From the NCBI RefSeq assembly GCF_016097555.1, contig NC_054713.1, positions 15,000,955 to 15,064,954 of the forward strand: DNA of 64,000 bases, in the 5' to 3' direction. The notes below the pieces were generated by a model. It saw only the letters and a program-made list of their open reading frames with translations, did no database searches and was not told where the DNA came from. The DNA comes from Gigantopelta aegis. Its lineage: Eukaryota; Mollusca; Gastropoda; Neomphalida; Peltospiridae. Of the stretch, positions 42,526 to 51,280 are shown piece after piece (position 1 is the stretch's first letter; every line of letters begins with the position of its first letter). Both the position numbers and the translations under genes were made by a program.

Positions 42526-45084
42526 TATTATTATTGTTATGATAGTATTCAATTTAAAAAAAACAACAAAAAAAACAACCTACCTACCTACCCTAATCTT
42601 GGGGGGATGCAATCGAAAACACACCTATTTTATTTTTTTGGCCTTATACCCCGATGAACGTAAAACAAATAACAGACAATACTTATAATTAAATTTGAAT
42701 CATACAGACTAATAATAACATAAAACGTCACACTTTATTTGAATTATTTTTTATCCATAAACAATAAGACAACTTGCCCATATAAAATGACGTCATCAGA
42801 TATGACATTCCCTGACGACGTAATTTTTACGTTCATCAAAAAATAAACAAACTCCCGTTGCTATGTCTGGACCAATGGGATGACATTATGCTGTAATGAA
42901 TGTAACAGAAATGTAATTAAATTACTTTTGCAACAAAACTTTACTTGTATACACATGTAATATGCTAATCATTTTACTGACAGAAAGAAATATTTTCAGT
43001 AATATTTTGTTTGAATTGTGTTTGTAGACAACAAAGAAACGAGAGAGTTGGTAGTGAAAAAGAACCAAGCAATTGAGGTGAAATCACAGTCAAACAACAA
43101 ACGAAAGAAAGGTAATATAACAGTCTTTACTCATTTATTTTATTAATTTTTCCATCCATCCATCCATCCATTCATCCCGATTCAGGGCACAATATTTCAC
43201 GAGAACCGTTGTTCTGTTCACGTGTCGGTTACGTAACTTTAAAATCATGAGAACCGTCAATCGGTTACGCTGTGAACAGTTACATTCTAAAATTAAAAGT
43301 ACCATATATCAGTAATGAAAGAGAAAATCAGTTTGTTTTTAAATACATTTGAACCACCAATGTAGCATAGAACCGTAGTTCAAGTGTCTTAGGATTAGGT
43401 AGGCTTAACTCATCAGTTACGAGAACTGTATTCACATAACCGAACAATCGGTTACCTAAGTAAAACTTACGTGAAATGACTTCCGGTTATCCTAGATTTT
43501 GAAATATTGTCCCCTGCAATTATTCATTAATTACTTTAGTAATAATTTATCCATCCATCTTTTTATCCTTCAGTCCATCCATCCATCCATTCATTTATTC
43601 ATTCACCCATCCATCCCATTCTTTTATTAATTTAGCTCGGGTTTTTTCTCGTTCCAACCAGTGCACCACAACTGGTCAAATGTGGTGGTATGTGTTTTCT
43701 TGTCTTTGAGAAAATGCATTATAAAAGATCCCTTGCTGCTAATGAAAATTGTAGCTGGTTTCCTTTGATGACTATGAGTCAGAATGACCAAATGTTTGAC
43801 ATCCATTCGTTGATGATTAACTAATCGGTGTGCTCTAGTGGTGTCATTAAACAAAACAAACTTTTAACTTTCATTAATTCATTTGGTGTTCATTTATTCA
43901 TTTATTCATTCCTCCATCCACAATGTATTCATCCATTGATTTATCCCGGGCAGGACGTAGCCCAGGGGTACAGCCAGCGCTTGCTCGATGTACGGTCGGT
44001 CTGGGATCGATCCCCGTCAGTGGGCCCATCGGGCGATTTCTCGTTCCAGCCAGTGCACCACGACTGGTATATCAAAGGCCGTGGTATGAGGTAGAGAGCA
44101 TCAGCAATGGCACTTTTAGTGCCATCGATAAAGCTCCTCAACAATGGCAAAATGTAAACACCTGGTGTACATTATCTGCCAATATTTAACATTTGCACAT
44201 TTAAAAGATGTCTACATATAACAAGATAGCCTTTCAGTCAAGTTTATTTGCTGCAAATGTCACTTTTAAAAAAATTTCCATAGGCACTGCAGGCTCAAAA
44301 TTGCCGTCTGTGGACTGTTTCACCCATGGGAATTCTTTAAAAAATTGCCGTGGGAGACAAATTCTTAAGTTCGAGCCTTGTGCTATCCTGTCTGTGGTAT
44401 CCTGTCTGTGGGATGGTGCATATAAAAGATCCCTCAGTATTAATAGAAAAATGTGGCAAATTTCTGCCAATAGCCGATGATTAATAAATCAATGTGCTCT
44501 AGTGGTGTCATTAAAACAAGACAAACTTTTAACTTTCGTACTGATCAGGGTTCCTGTCGGAGGGTGAAATGGGTATGGTGCCATACCCAAATCTTTTTAA
44601 AGATTCAATTTTTTTGTGTTGACTTTTTGACAGAATTAATCACTTGTCATTTACTGTATTATTTTTTTAACCCTAAACCTAACCCATTTTTTTTCTGGGG
44701 GAGGGCCCCCCATGCATACTCCATATCGACTGCAGTTGCATTCAGCACACATTCAGTTCCATAGCGCATACCCAAAACTTTCTTTCTGGCAGAAACCCTG
44801 CTTTTCGGTTTTTGTATGATTTACTCAATGTTCACTGAATGTTATTCTATGATAAAATACGGAAAGGAAAATGGGACATCATGACAAAATATTTATCATA
44901 GAAAGGACGAAAGAAATTGATTTATTTGTAATTATAAGAATTGTTTCTTCTTTTTATGTGAATGTATTGATGTATAACAGTCTAGTAACGGTCACCCCAA
45001 AAATATAATTAAATATACATGTATGTGTGTGTACCTGTCTCTGTCTCTGTCTCTGTCTCTCTTTCTCTGTCTCTGTCTGTGTGT

Positions 45085-45157
<73 letters not shown>

Positions 45158-45174
45158 CTCCCTGTCTCTCCCTC

Positions 45175-45257
<83 letters not shown>

Positions 45258-48200
45258 ACCAACCAAATATCAAATTAAGCATGTATATGTTAAGACACCA
45301 TTTAAAATGTGAATTCCTTTCCTTTTCCAATGAGCCCGTTCAAACTAAGCCTCCAGGCCTATTAGTAGTATATTAGATATTTATAACACTGTGTACTTTT
45401 GTTTCACGGGTGGTTCTTTGTTTATTGTGCTTATATTCCCTGCATCATTTAACAAGGTCAGTCTGTCACTGACATTTATAAATAAACAGATGGTATTGAT
45501 AACTGTTACCTGCAGTGTTGTGAATTTTTTTTTTCCTCTGTGCTTTACATGTCATATGAGAGGCATTCAAAAGGTTTGTAGCACTGGTCTCACTACACAG
45601 ATGTCATCTGCACTGGTGTAGGAAGTGGGGGTGGGTGGAGGGGGTATGTGCCCCCCCCCCCACACTTTTCAGATACTTTACTTTATATTTGCTTTATAAT
45701 AGTGTAAAGTGTGTAAATTTTTATATAAAAGTGTGCCCGCCCTCCACTTTTTGGCACCTTCATATGCCATAATCTGCCATTGAAACCCATGTTAAATTGC
45801 CCAACTTCAAATGAAGATTGCCAATAGAATGGTGTCTCGTTGGCACTAACACCATTGCGAACATACATTATATAAGCATTTATTTTCACTCCAAAATTGA
45901 GAATATTTGTGGCTCAGTTTTTTGCTATATAACCGCATCTGGCTGTAGTACCGGTCCGAACAGGTGGTTGAACTGGTTCATTAACCAATTCACTCCGGCT
46001 GTCTCTTCTGATATACGACCATGTCCTAAAAAGTCAATGCACAATATTACAAAATAACATGGGCAAAATCCAGCCAGAAGGCTTACCATTAAACATACAT
46101 ATTGTTTTAATTCTTCCCCAATTGCTAGAAGTGAATATGTGAACCATAACATATGTCACAATTAGAAACTATAGTGGACCGTCATGAATGAACTCTCACC
46201 CGGAAGTGAACTATGTAGTGAGACCACAATATTACTTTTACGTGAGCCATTTTCAATTTCATCACCTTGTACCTCAATGCGGGATCTAGCTCAGTCAGTA
46301 GAGCGCTTGCCCGAAGTGCTTCAGTCATAAGATCAAACCCCATCGGTGGACCCATTCTCTGTGGGAATGATTTTTTGTTTTTTGTTATCCCACTCAACCC
46401 AGTGCCCCTCAACTGGTATGTCTGGGTGTTTATTTTGTTTAACGACACCACTAGAGAACATTGATCAGTGTTTGAGATTAAAAATTTTGGGCAGTATCCC
46501 AGTTGGATACTAACATTTCAGAATCTGGTATCCCACCTGAGAATTTAGTATCCCACTTAAATGAAATTCATAAATAACATCTAACAAACTTGGACGACAC
46601 TGTTACTTAACTTCACCAGTAAATGACAACTTTCATTGGTTCAGTGAAAAATGAAAATAAAGGATTAAAAAAAAAAAAAAACATTATATGGTATCCTGGT
46701 GTGATACTGGGTTCTTGAAATCAGGTATCCAAAATTAAATTCTGGTATCCCAGAGATATCAGGATACCGTTAATCTCGAACACTGTTGATTAATTATTAC
46801 ATTAATCATCGGCTATTGGACGTCAAACATTTGGTAATTCTGACTCTTAGTCAACAGGAAACCCGCTACATTTTTCCTAATGCAGCAAGGGGTCTTTTAT
46901 ATGCACCTTCCCACAGACAGGAAAGCACATACCACGGCTGTTGACCAGTTGCGGTGCATTGGTTGGAACGAGAAAAATCCAATCAGTTGAATGGATCCGT
47001 TGAGGTGGTTTGATCCTGTGATGCAAGCACGTCAGATGAGTACTCGACCAACTGAGCTAAATCCTGCCTGGTATGTCTGGAATTGCACAGATATACAAAA
47101 GATCCTGTGCTGCTAATAAAAACATGTAGAGGGTTTTATCTGAAGCCTACATGTACGTCCAGACAGTGCTCCACAACTGGTGTAACAAAGGCCATGGCAT
47201 GTACTATCCTGTGTGTGGGATAGTGCGTATAAATGATCTCTTGCTGCTAATAAAAACATGTAGAGGTTTCATCTGAAGCCTACATGTACGTCCAGACAGA
47301 GCTCCACAACTGGTGTAACAAAGGCCATGGCATGTACTATCCTGTCTGTGGGATGGTGCATATAAATGTTCCCTTGCTGCTAATAAAAACATGTAGAGGG
47401 TTTTATCTGAAGCCTACATGTACGTCCGGACAGAGCTCCACAACTGGTGTAACAAAGGCCATGGCATGTACTATCCTGCCTGTGGGATGGTGCATATAAA
47501 TGATCCCTTGCTGCTAATAAAAACATGTAGAGGGTTTTATCTGAAGCCTACATGTACGTCCAGACAGAGCTCCACAACTGGTGTAACAAAGGCCATGGCA
47601 TGTACTATCCTGTCTTTGGAATGGTGCATACATAAAAGATCCCATGCTGCTAATCGAAAAGAGTAGCCCATGAAGTGGCGACAGTGGGTTTCCTCTCAAT
47701 ATCTGAGTTGCCCTTAACCATATGTCCACTGCTATATAACCGTAAATAAAATGTGTTGAGTGCGTCGTTAAATAAAACATTTCCTTCCTTAAGACTACAT
47801 GTCAGAATTATTAAATGTTTGACGCCATTGCTGTGCCACACGACTTGTATATTAAAGACTGATGTATGTGCTGTCCTGTCTGTGGGAAAGCGCATATAAA
47901 AGACCTCTTCATGCTGATTGAAAAATGTAGCAGGTTTCCTCTAAGATTCCATCTTACAGTAGTTACCAAATGTTTGATATCCAATAGCTAATGATTAATA
48001 CGTCAATGTGCTCTAATGGTATAGTTAAACAAAAATAAACTTTAACCATTTCTTTCATGTTTGTAAAACAAAATTTAATTAAAAGGAAAATAATGTTTAA
48101 AGAGGAACATTTCAGCCGATTGTTTTTTTTGGTTATTTTGTGTGTGAGTTAAGTGGTTTTTAAAGTGTGATGTATTTGTACGTTAATGCAGCTCAGCCAA

Positions 48201-51200
48201 AGACGAGACGGAAGAAGAGAAGAAACCCGCACTCGGACAGCGAGTCAGATGAACTGGAGGACGGGGTAGAGTGGTATGACAACGAAACGTGTGCGTCCGC
48301 CAGCTGTACAAGACCGAGAGCTAAACGTGTCGCTTGGGTAGGTCATTGTTAGGTCAAGGTCACTTTATTGGGTCATGGCATCTTTTATTAGGTCATGGCT
48401 ACTTTTATTAGGTCATGGCCTCTTTTGTTAGTGCTCCATGAAAAGGCCGTGATATGTGCTTCGTGTATACAAGGAACTTTTTGTTTTAAAATTTCTTCAT
48501 CAACGACATTTCTTCTGAATAGAAAATTTATTTGCAACTACTGTTTAATGACATTTTAATATGGTGTAGCAAGCTCTAAAATGATGTACAATGAATTACA
48601 ATGTGATATGTACTGAACAAAATGTTTGCTGGTATAATGTCAAATAAACATTCCTTTCTTTTATAGATGAAGAGTTCTATATTGAAACGCAATATACATT
48701 ATTTATTTCCTGATTTTGGAGTTGGTGTTGAACAGGGTTTATTACCCATTTTTCTACACTCCGATAACGGCATCATCCCCCACCATTCACAAAATGCTAT
48801 GTCGTTTTTTATTCCTAGTTTTTGACTAAAACATTCCCAATCTGAACGTAGATATTCCTTTTCTTGATTATTACATACAGATATATTTTGAAATCGATAA
48901 TAACACTTGACAAACACCCCTTCCCTCACCTATAACATTTCATAACACAAAATAGGCCCGAGATATATTAATTTGAATAAATAAAAGTGTATGTATATTA
49001 TTAATTTTTAAAAATCTAACTTGGTTTAATAAGATTAAAATTCCTTCATTTGTTTTGTAAAACGACACAAGTCAAAGCCGTGGACGTTAAGTAATTTTTT
49101 TTTTAATAACACCCTCAGTGAAGGTATACTGATGTTAGGACATTTCAGCAATTTGACAATAAGAGTTTCTGTCAAAACACAATCTATTTGCATGGAACTG
49201 GATCTTATAACTGTGTTTTACGTTATATATGATAGGTCATTTTGCAAAGAAATAGCGTTTTTCTAAAAATGACCTAAATTGATATATATTGCGTTTTCGA
49301 CTTGGAACTCTTCAGTTGCACTCAAGTCAGTGGGAAAGTGCTTATAAATGTATACCCTTGCTGCTTGCCTACTGTGCATGTGTGACAGCAGCAGGTTTCT
49401 CCCTCTCTAGACCGGGTGTCCAAAATTCATTTGTTAGATAACAAATACAGTGGAACCTAAAAACTAGAACCCCAGTAATGAGAATTCCATCATAAACCAG
49501 ATGTCAAGGTCACAGTAAAGAACAAGCTGTAGCCCCACTCCCATGGCTAGTGATATTCAATGTTGGACTAGTAAATAACTACTATTGCCATGCACGATGG
49601 GGCTTCTAGATTATGGTAGCCCCACTCCCATGGCTAGTGATATTCAATGTTGGGCTAGTAAATAACTACTATTGCCATGCCTGATGGCTATTGAAAACAA
49701 ACAGTTAAGTTTATTTTGTAAATATGAATATCCTGCCCCATGCCGCGTGCCCCCCCCCCCCCCCATTAGTGTTTTTAAGCCTTATCTCCCTCTTTAGATG
49801 ACATATCTGATTATTACTATTATTTAGTAAAATTTTATTAACTTAAAGTAAAGTAGGGCTAGTGAATTTTTAATTGTGGCTAGTAAAAAAAATTAAATCA
49901 CTGATCCCATGGCTAGTGGATTTTATAAAAATTCTAGAAGCCCTGATGCTTGTCATGAGCACAAGTTCCGACTTAACCAGTTCTTCTGTCCAGGACAAAA
50001 AAAGGATGGTGTGGGAGAATTCGGCAGGTTCAAGGGAGCACAGACGGTCTGACCACCGATCCCTTTTTAAATATCAGTACAGAATATAAATTATAATTTC
50101 GCTAAATTGGACACTTTTTAAAACCAGATTTTTTTTAACTTAGTGTCTTGGGCGTTTGGTTTCAATGAGGTGTCACTGTAGCTGTAGTTTTAAAAATGAA
50201 CTGAATGGTTGTTAAATAGATATACAGAACTTCACATACGTTGTTTTCGCTTCCTATTTATTTCGTAATAATATATACCTCGAGACTGCATAGCAAGTGG
50301 TATGTTCTTGTGCAAAATAAACAAGTGCAATAGACAGGAGGCGAAAAGAACGTATTTGAAGTTCTTTATTTATTACATGCCATCTATTTTCAACAAAAAC
50401 GGTTTGTAATTTAACATCACAGTTTCTTAAATCTATTAATCAATCTTCCTTTCATTTATTTTCTTAATGTTAAGAATCATCCTCTGCGGCAATCTTGTGT
50501 AATGTTTCAAATACGATGCACATGACGTAATTTGTAAATCAGACATTACAATAATAAAAAGGTGCAAACTCCAGTTTTCAACTCCCCATTTACAAGTTCT
50601 GGTGTAGATCGCACATATGTGTGATACAAGATAAATTTATCATACAGTTTAAAAATGTCTTTCTTACACACGTGTTTGTGAGAACATTATGTGTTATTTT
50701 TGATAACACATAGTTGTTTACACATATACGTGTGTTAACAATTTCAAGACATACGACTGGCTGCTCCTAGGTGATGACCAGGTCACCAAAGCCATACGTC
50801 CAATAAAAAGACAACGCGATGGAAATTGATTACACTGTGACATATAGTTAACCTGACAATCATATGTCTGTAAGTCAGCTACAAGTGCAACGGCTGTAAA
50901 TAATTTTTAGTCAAAAAAGATGTTAAAATTTGCTTAAAACCTGTTTTTTGAGGATATGTAAGAAATAGAATAATACATTTGTGTCCATTAGATTCCATTT
51001 ATCTCACAGCTCGTTGTTTAAAACCGTATCAAACACACTTTCACTTGTTGGATACATTTTAAAACAACTCGTGAGATAAATGGTATCTAATGGCCACCCA
51101 TGTATTATTCTCTATTTATCACTATAGTGAGATTGAATACTGTATGTATGTAATAAAAAGTGTTATTTTCCTCTGTAGGTGCAGTGTGACGACTGTGACC

Positions 51201-51280
51201 AATGGTACCACACAGCATGTGCTGACTGCAGCTACGAGATGGTCAAAGACTCCAAGATGCAGTTCCACTGTGGATGTTGA
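28990..51280 (+). CDS. TCF19: TCF19-like protein: N-terminal FHA domain and C-terminal PHD finger, eight exons
   Basis: Exons 28990-29075, 37573-37756, 38954-39070, 39961-40721, 42033-42103, 43028-43111, 48192-48337, 51179-51280 join in phase to 1551 nt (516 aa), all with GT...AG introns. The FHA domain (about residues 10-115) shows the family marks: FGRNQ (37-41), SRTHAEI (57-63) and NGTFIN (82-87). A long acidic, Ser-rich linker follows (130-382), then a basic stretch KTRRKKRRN (438-446, likely nuclear signal) and a PHD finger (462-516). TCF19 is a nuclear FHA/PHD protein; in mammals its PHD reads H3K4me3 and it is linked to cell proliferation and beta-cell genes. The TCF19 assignment rests on this order and on WQLRRIG at the start. 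Exon 1 is the least certain part. Confidence 0.85.
29076..32358 (+). other. First part of TCF19-like intron 1, no gene seen
   Basis: AT-rich intron sequence without supported coding. Notable only for G-runs near 30688-30702, AAT/ATT runs near 30780-30845 and a small inverted-end element at 32008-32121. Confidence 0.5.
32008..32121. mobile_element. Small MITE with TIR CAGGGTTCGACAAAT
   Basis: The ends CAGGGTTCGACAAAT and ATTTGTCGAACACTG are inverse over 15 bp with one or two mismatches. The interior has repeated CTAGCC/ACTAG motifs resembling the 33667-34021 family. Confidence 0.6.
32374..32640 (-). mobile_element. SINE T1 copy with perfect 15-bp target duplication
   Basis: Minus-strand SINE lacking part of the head. 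The 15-mer CTGAAGGATAGAAGT lies at 32359-32373 and 32641-32655 without mismatch, which makes this a clear insertion in intron 1. Confidence 0.92.
32711..32819. repeat. Foldback MITE of GTTCCACGAAGCGATCTTAG type, copy 1
   Basis: CCGTTCCACGAAGCGATCTT and its inverse AAGATCGCTTCGTGGAACGG form long hairpin arms. The same palindrome family recurs at 53858-53968. Confidence 0.85.
33080..33272. mobile_element. MITE with TIR CAGTGTTCGAGATTAA, copy 1
   Basis: Ends CAGTGTTCGAGATTAA and TTAATCTCGAACACTG are perfect inverses. Inside, TGGTATCC is repeated. A longer copy is at 46466-46785. Confidence 0.85.
33667..34021 (-). mobile_element. MITE with TIR CAGGGCTTCTAGA, copy 1
   Basis: Inverse orientation relative to 40799-41326. 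Ends CAGTGCTTCTAGA and TCTAGAAGCCCTG. The interior has many CTAGCC motifs and CCATGGCTAGT blocks shared with the copies at 40799, 49529 and 54874. Confidence 0.8.
34917..35415. mobile_element. MITE with TIR CAGGGTTTCTGCC, internally duplicated
   Basis: Begins CAGGGTTTCTGCCAGAAAG and ends with TCTGGCAGAAACCCTG (near 35345), plus a further partial end to 35415. The ~240-bp block with AAAATCATA-AGTAATGATAA and CATTAATTTTATCAAAAGG occurs twice (35038, 35217). An inverse-oriented copy lies at 44547-44803. Confidence 0.75.
35830..35849. repeat. G homopolymer tract
   Basis: A run of about 18 G after GGGATGGAGG, in the remnant of a SINE-like segment (GTTTAACGAGCCCATATACC near 35739). Confidence 0.7.
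36153..36450 (+). mobile_element. tRNA-derived SINE, H1 head and T1 tail, full length
   Basis: Head AACTCAGTGGTAAAGCACTC, core ACCACGACTGGTATATCAGA, tail CTCTAGTGGTGTAGTTATAC. TCF19-like intron 1. Confidence 0.88.
36738..37460 (+). mobile_element. SINE T1 copy broken by a nested element that itself carries a SINE
   Basis: The outer SINE (36738-36848 and about 37395-37460, T1 core and tail pieces) is split by a segment starting AGGCCTTCGAATTTCACG and ending TGAAATCCTATGGCCTGG. Its ends are roughly inverse, as in a hAT-like MITE. Inside that segment sits the H1-T2 SINE. The outer tail ends about 110 bp before exon 2. Confidence 0.6.
36869..37190 (-). mobile_element. Chimeric SINE: H1 head and T2 tail, minus strand
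   Basis: On the minus strand: head GTAGCCCAGTTGTAAAATGT, GGGATCGATCCC, core, then the T2 tail to GTCGTTAAATAAAACATTTC. The flank CTTCGAATTTCACG / CTTTCGGATTTCACG (36855, 37192) is a near duplication. Same chimera as 18769-19071 but a separate insertion. Confidence 0.88.
37573..37756 (+). CDS. TCF19: TCF19-like exon 2 (FHA core)
   Basis: Acceptor TTCATTTTCAG, donor GTAATT. It encodes LKEGTLTFGRNQKNDYFL, then SRTHAEIIGYYG and GLNGTFINDIR. It carries the phospho-peptide-binding loop residues typical of FHA domains (Arg39, Ser57, Arg58, His60, Asn82). Confidence 0.92.
38283..38387 (-). mobile_element. H3-like SINE head, minus strand
   Basis: On the minus strand GACCTCGGTGGCATTGTGGT, AAGCCATCGGACATAAGGTT and ACAGGGTTCGCAGCCCGG resemble the H3 head. 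No known tail follows. In intron 2 of the TCF19-like gene. Confidence 0.55.
38954..39070 (+). CDS. TCF19: TCF19-like exon 3 (end of the FHA domain)
   Basis: Acceptor TTTGTAG, donor GTAAGT, 39 codons, phase 0 on both sides. It encodes IQGSCVLEEGDKVTFGHTNG and YKIQPGEYSV, the last strands of the FHA fold (LxxGDxVTFG is a common FHA pattern). Confidence 0.93.
39117..39262 (+). mobile_element. SINE T1 tail, 5'-truncated, just after exon 3
   Basis: From AAAAGATCCCTTGTTGCATT to GTGGTGTTGTTAACC; starts only 46 bp downstream of the exon 3 donor. Confidence 0.8.
39433..39826 (+). mobile_element. H3-T2 SINE, full length, 16-bp target duplication
   Basis: Near-identical to 4657-5042, which suggests recent activity. 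TCTTTAAAGTAAAATA lies perfectly at 39417-39432 and 39827-39842. In intron 3; its tail ends about 135 bp before exon 4. Confidence 0.95.
39961..40721 (+). CDS. TCF19: TCF19-like exon 4 (long acidic linker)
   Basis: Acceptor TTTATTTTAG, donor GTAAGA. 253 codons plus two bases, open throughout. It is rich in Ser, Asp, Glu and Asn (DGSDSSEEDPEIQILENGER) and predicted disordered. It has Cys/His pairs near its start (CLQQSCDCKIKEFPHCK) but no recognisable fold. The clear compositional contrast with the AT-rich flanks supports coding. Confidence 0.9.
40799..41326 (+). mobile_element. MITE with TIR CAGGGCTTCTAGA, left part triplicated
   Basis: Starts CAGGGCTTCTAGATTATGG and ends TTCTAGAAGCCCTG. The first 87 bp are present three times in tandem (from 40801, 40888 and 40975), nearly identical. 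In intron 4. Confidence 0.9.
41789..41979 (+). mobile_element. MITE with TIR CAGGGCTTGCTCT, copy 1
   Basis: Ends CAGGGCTTGCTCTTGCACTC and CACCCAGAGCATGCCCTG; interior TTTGCCAATTGCGAATTTT. Related pieces at 42222-42355 and 51904-52490 (the latter interrupted). In intron 4. Confidence 0.7.
42033..42103 (+). CDS. TCF19: TCF19-like exon 5
   Basis: Acceptor GTTGACAG, donor GTGCGT. 71 nt encode SKIVPVTKHSEPQHIHKSSN and IKK; linker region. The phase fits both sides. Confidence 0.8.
42222..42355 (+). mobile_element. Same MITE family as 41789, 3'-truncated, abutting exon 5
   Basis: CAGGGCTAGCTCTGGCACTC followed by TTCGCCAATTGCAAATTTT. It starts about 120 bp downstream of exon 5. Confidence 0.65.
42427..42540. 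repeat. Trinucleotide repeat (ACT/AAC/AAT)n
   Basis: Runs of CTACTA, CAACAA and AATAAT. Its poly-Thr/poly-Asn frame is not a gene. Confidence 0.9.
43028..43111 (+). CDS. TCF19: TCF19-like exon 6
   Basis: Acceptor TGTTTGTAG, donor GTAATA. 84 nt encode DNKETRELVVKKNQAIEVKS and QSNNKRKK, a lysine-rich linker. The phase fits both sides. Confidence 0.8.
43634..43862 (+). mobile_element. SINE (H2-type core) and T1 tail, 5'-truncated
   Basis: GGGTTTTTTCTCGTTCCAAC, GTGCACCACAACTGGTCAAA, tail GTGTCATTAAACAAAACAAA. In intron 6. Confidence 0.8.
43955..44525 (+). mobile_element. H1-T1 SINE interrupted by about 280 bp
   Basis: Head and core 43955-44089 (GGACGTAGCCCAGGGGTACA ... AAGGCCGTGGTATG), then unrelated DNA to about 44374, then the rest (GTGCTATCCTGTCTG ... 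GTGTCATTAAAACAAGACAAAC). The insert has no recognised family; a short stretch GTGGTATCCTGTCTGTG is repeated where the SINE resumes. Confidence 0.7.
44547..44803 (-). mobile_element. MITE with TIR CAGGGTTTCTGCC, inverse copy
   Basis: CAGGGTTCCTGTCGGAGGGT to TCTTTCTGGCAGAAACCCTG; the interior contains TGGTGCCATACCC and CCCTAAACCTAACCC as in 34917-35415 (inverse). Confidence 0.7.
45036..45254. repeat. (CT)n microsatellite, about 220 bp
   Basis: TCTCTG and TC runs with few interruptions; purine-rich on the minus strand. All long frames here (Ser-Leu or Glu-Arg repeats) are artefacts. In intron 6 of the TCF19-like gene. Confidence 0.97.
45608..45775. mobile_element. MITE-like segment with ends GGTGTAGGAAGTG / GGCACCTTC
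   Basis: GTGTAGGAAGTGGGGGTG and a poly-C run, then ACTTTATATTTGCTTTATAA and CTTTTTGGCACCTTC. The same order occurs at 55955-56102, where the end reads TTTTTGGCACCTTCCTACAC. Ends are approximately inverse. Confidence 0.5.
46278..46425 (+). mobile_element. SINE head H4 and core, left half (continues at 47070)
   Basis: Head GCGGGATCTAGCTCAGTCAG and AGAGCGCTTGCCC, then the core with CAGTGCCCCTCAACTGGTAT. It is cut by the SINE at 46426-47069; GGTATGTCTGG is duplicated at the break (46415, 47070). Confidence 0.8.
46426..47069 (-). mobile_element. H2-T1 SINE inserted into another SINE and itself interrupted
   Basis: Minus-strand copy with tail at 46428 and head TTTAGCTCAGTTGGTCGAGT near 47060. It is split by the MITE at 46466-46785. 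The perfect 11-bp duplication GGTATGTCTGG marks its own insertion. Confidence 0.9.
46466..46785. mobile_element. MITE with TIR CAGTGTTCGAGATTAA, copy 2, nested in a SINE
   Basis: CAGTGTTTGAGATTAA and TTAATCTCGAACACTG are inverse. It interrupts ACATTGAT/TTGATTAATT of the SINE. Longer than copy 1 (33080-33272). Confidence 0.88.
47118..47650 (+). repeat. SINE-core satellite: four tandem units of about 134 bp
   Basis: Units start at about 47118, 47253, 47386 and 47520 (marker AAAACATGTAGAG). Each holds CTGAAGCCTACATGTACGTC, ACAACTGGTGTAACAAAGGC and CTTGCTGCTAAT, i.e. the SINE core plus a spacer. The last unit runs without a break into a T2 tail. Intron 6. Confidence 0.9.
47640..47795 (+). mobile_element. 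T2 SINE tail ending the tandem array
   Basis: CCCATGCTGCTAATCGAAAA, GTGGCGACAGTGGGTTTCC, GTGCGTCGTTAAATAAAACA then TTCC repeats. Shows that the array is an expanded H4-T2-type SINE. Confidence 0.85.
47840..48040 (+). mobile_element. SINE core and T1 tail, 150 bp before exon 7
   Basis: CACACGACTTGTATATTAAA, TGCTGTCCTGTCTGTGGGAA, tail TGGTATAGTTAAACAAAAAT. Old copy. Confidence 0.75.
48192..48337 (+). CDS. TCF19: TCF19-like exon 7 (nuclear signal and start of the PHD finger)
   Basis: Acceptor TTAATGCAG, donor GTAGGT. It encodes AQPKTRRKKRRNPHSDSESD, an acidic stretch, then WYDNETCASASCTRP with the first two zinc ligands (Cys468, Cys473) and RVAW at the exon end. Confidence 0.92.
48338..49528 (+). 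other. First part of TCF19-like intron 7, no gene seen
   Basis: AT-rich intron. A short GGTCATGGC/TTTTATTA repeat is visible near 48360-48430, and a degraded SINE core near 49330-49410. Nothing supports coding. Confidence 0.45.
49529..49945 (+). mobile_element. MITE with TIR CAGGGCTTCTAGA, copy 3, left part duplicated
   Basis: TAGCCCCACTCCCATGGCTA occurs at 49529 and again after GGGGCTTCTAGATTATGG at 49598; the right end is TTCTAGAAGCCCTG. Intron 7. Confidence 0.85.
49946..51178 (+). other. Rest of TCF19-like intron 7
   Basis: No gene. A segment with CTAGGTGATGACCAGGTCAC and CCATACGTCCAATAAAAAG near 50768-50810 resembles 6915-6965 and may be another short repeat family. A hairpin-like pair of ACACATATGTGTG and CACACGTGTTTGTG motifs lies near 50610-50740. 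Confidence 0.4.
51179..51280 (+). CDS. TCF19: TCF19-like exon 8 (PHD finger end and stop)
   Basis: Acceptor TTCCTCTGTAG. It encodes VQCDDCDQWYHTACADCSYE, then MVKDSKMQFHCGC and TGA at 51278-51280. Ligands: Cys486, Cys489, His494, Cys497, and the final pair Cys514 and Cys516. The last pair has C-x-C spacing, not the usual C-x2-C, and Cys516 is the last residue. The terminal codons are duplicated downstream at 51421. Confidence 0.92.
   Translation: MQCDDCDQWYHTACADCSYEMVKDSKMQFHCGC

Noticed and set aside
42418..42657. 79-codon frame with poly-Thr and poly-Asn
   Set aside because: Translation of a trinucleotide repeat in an intron.
45009..45376. Several overlapping long frames with Ser-Leu or Arg-Glu repeats
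   Set aside because: They are the translations of the (CT)n microsatellite in all frames.
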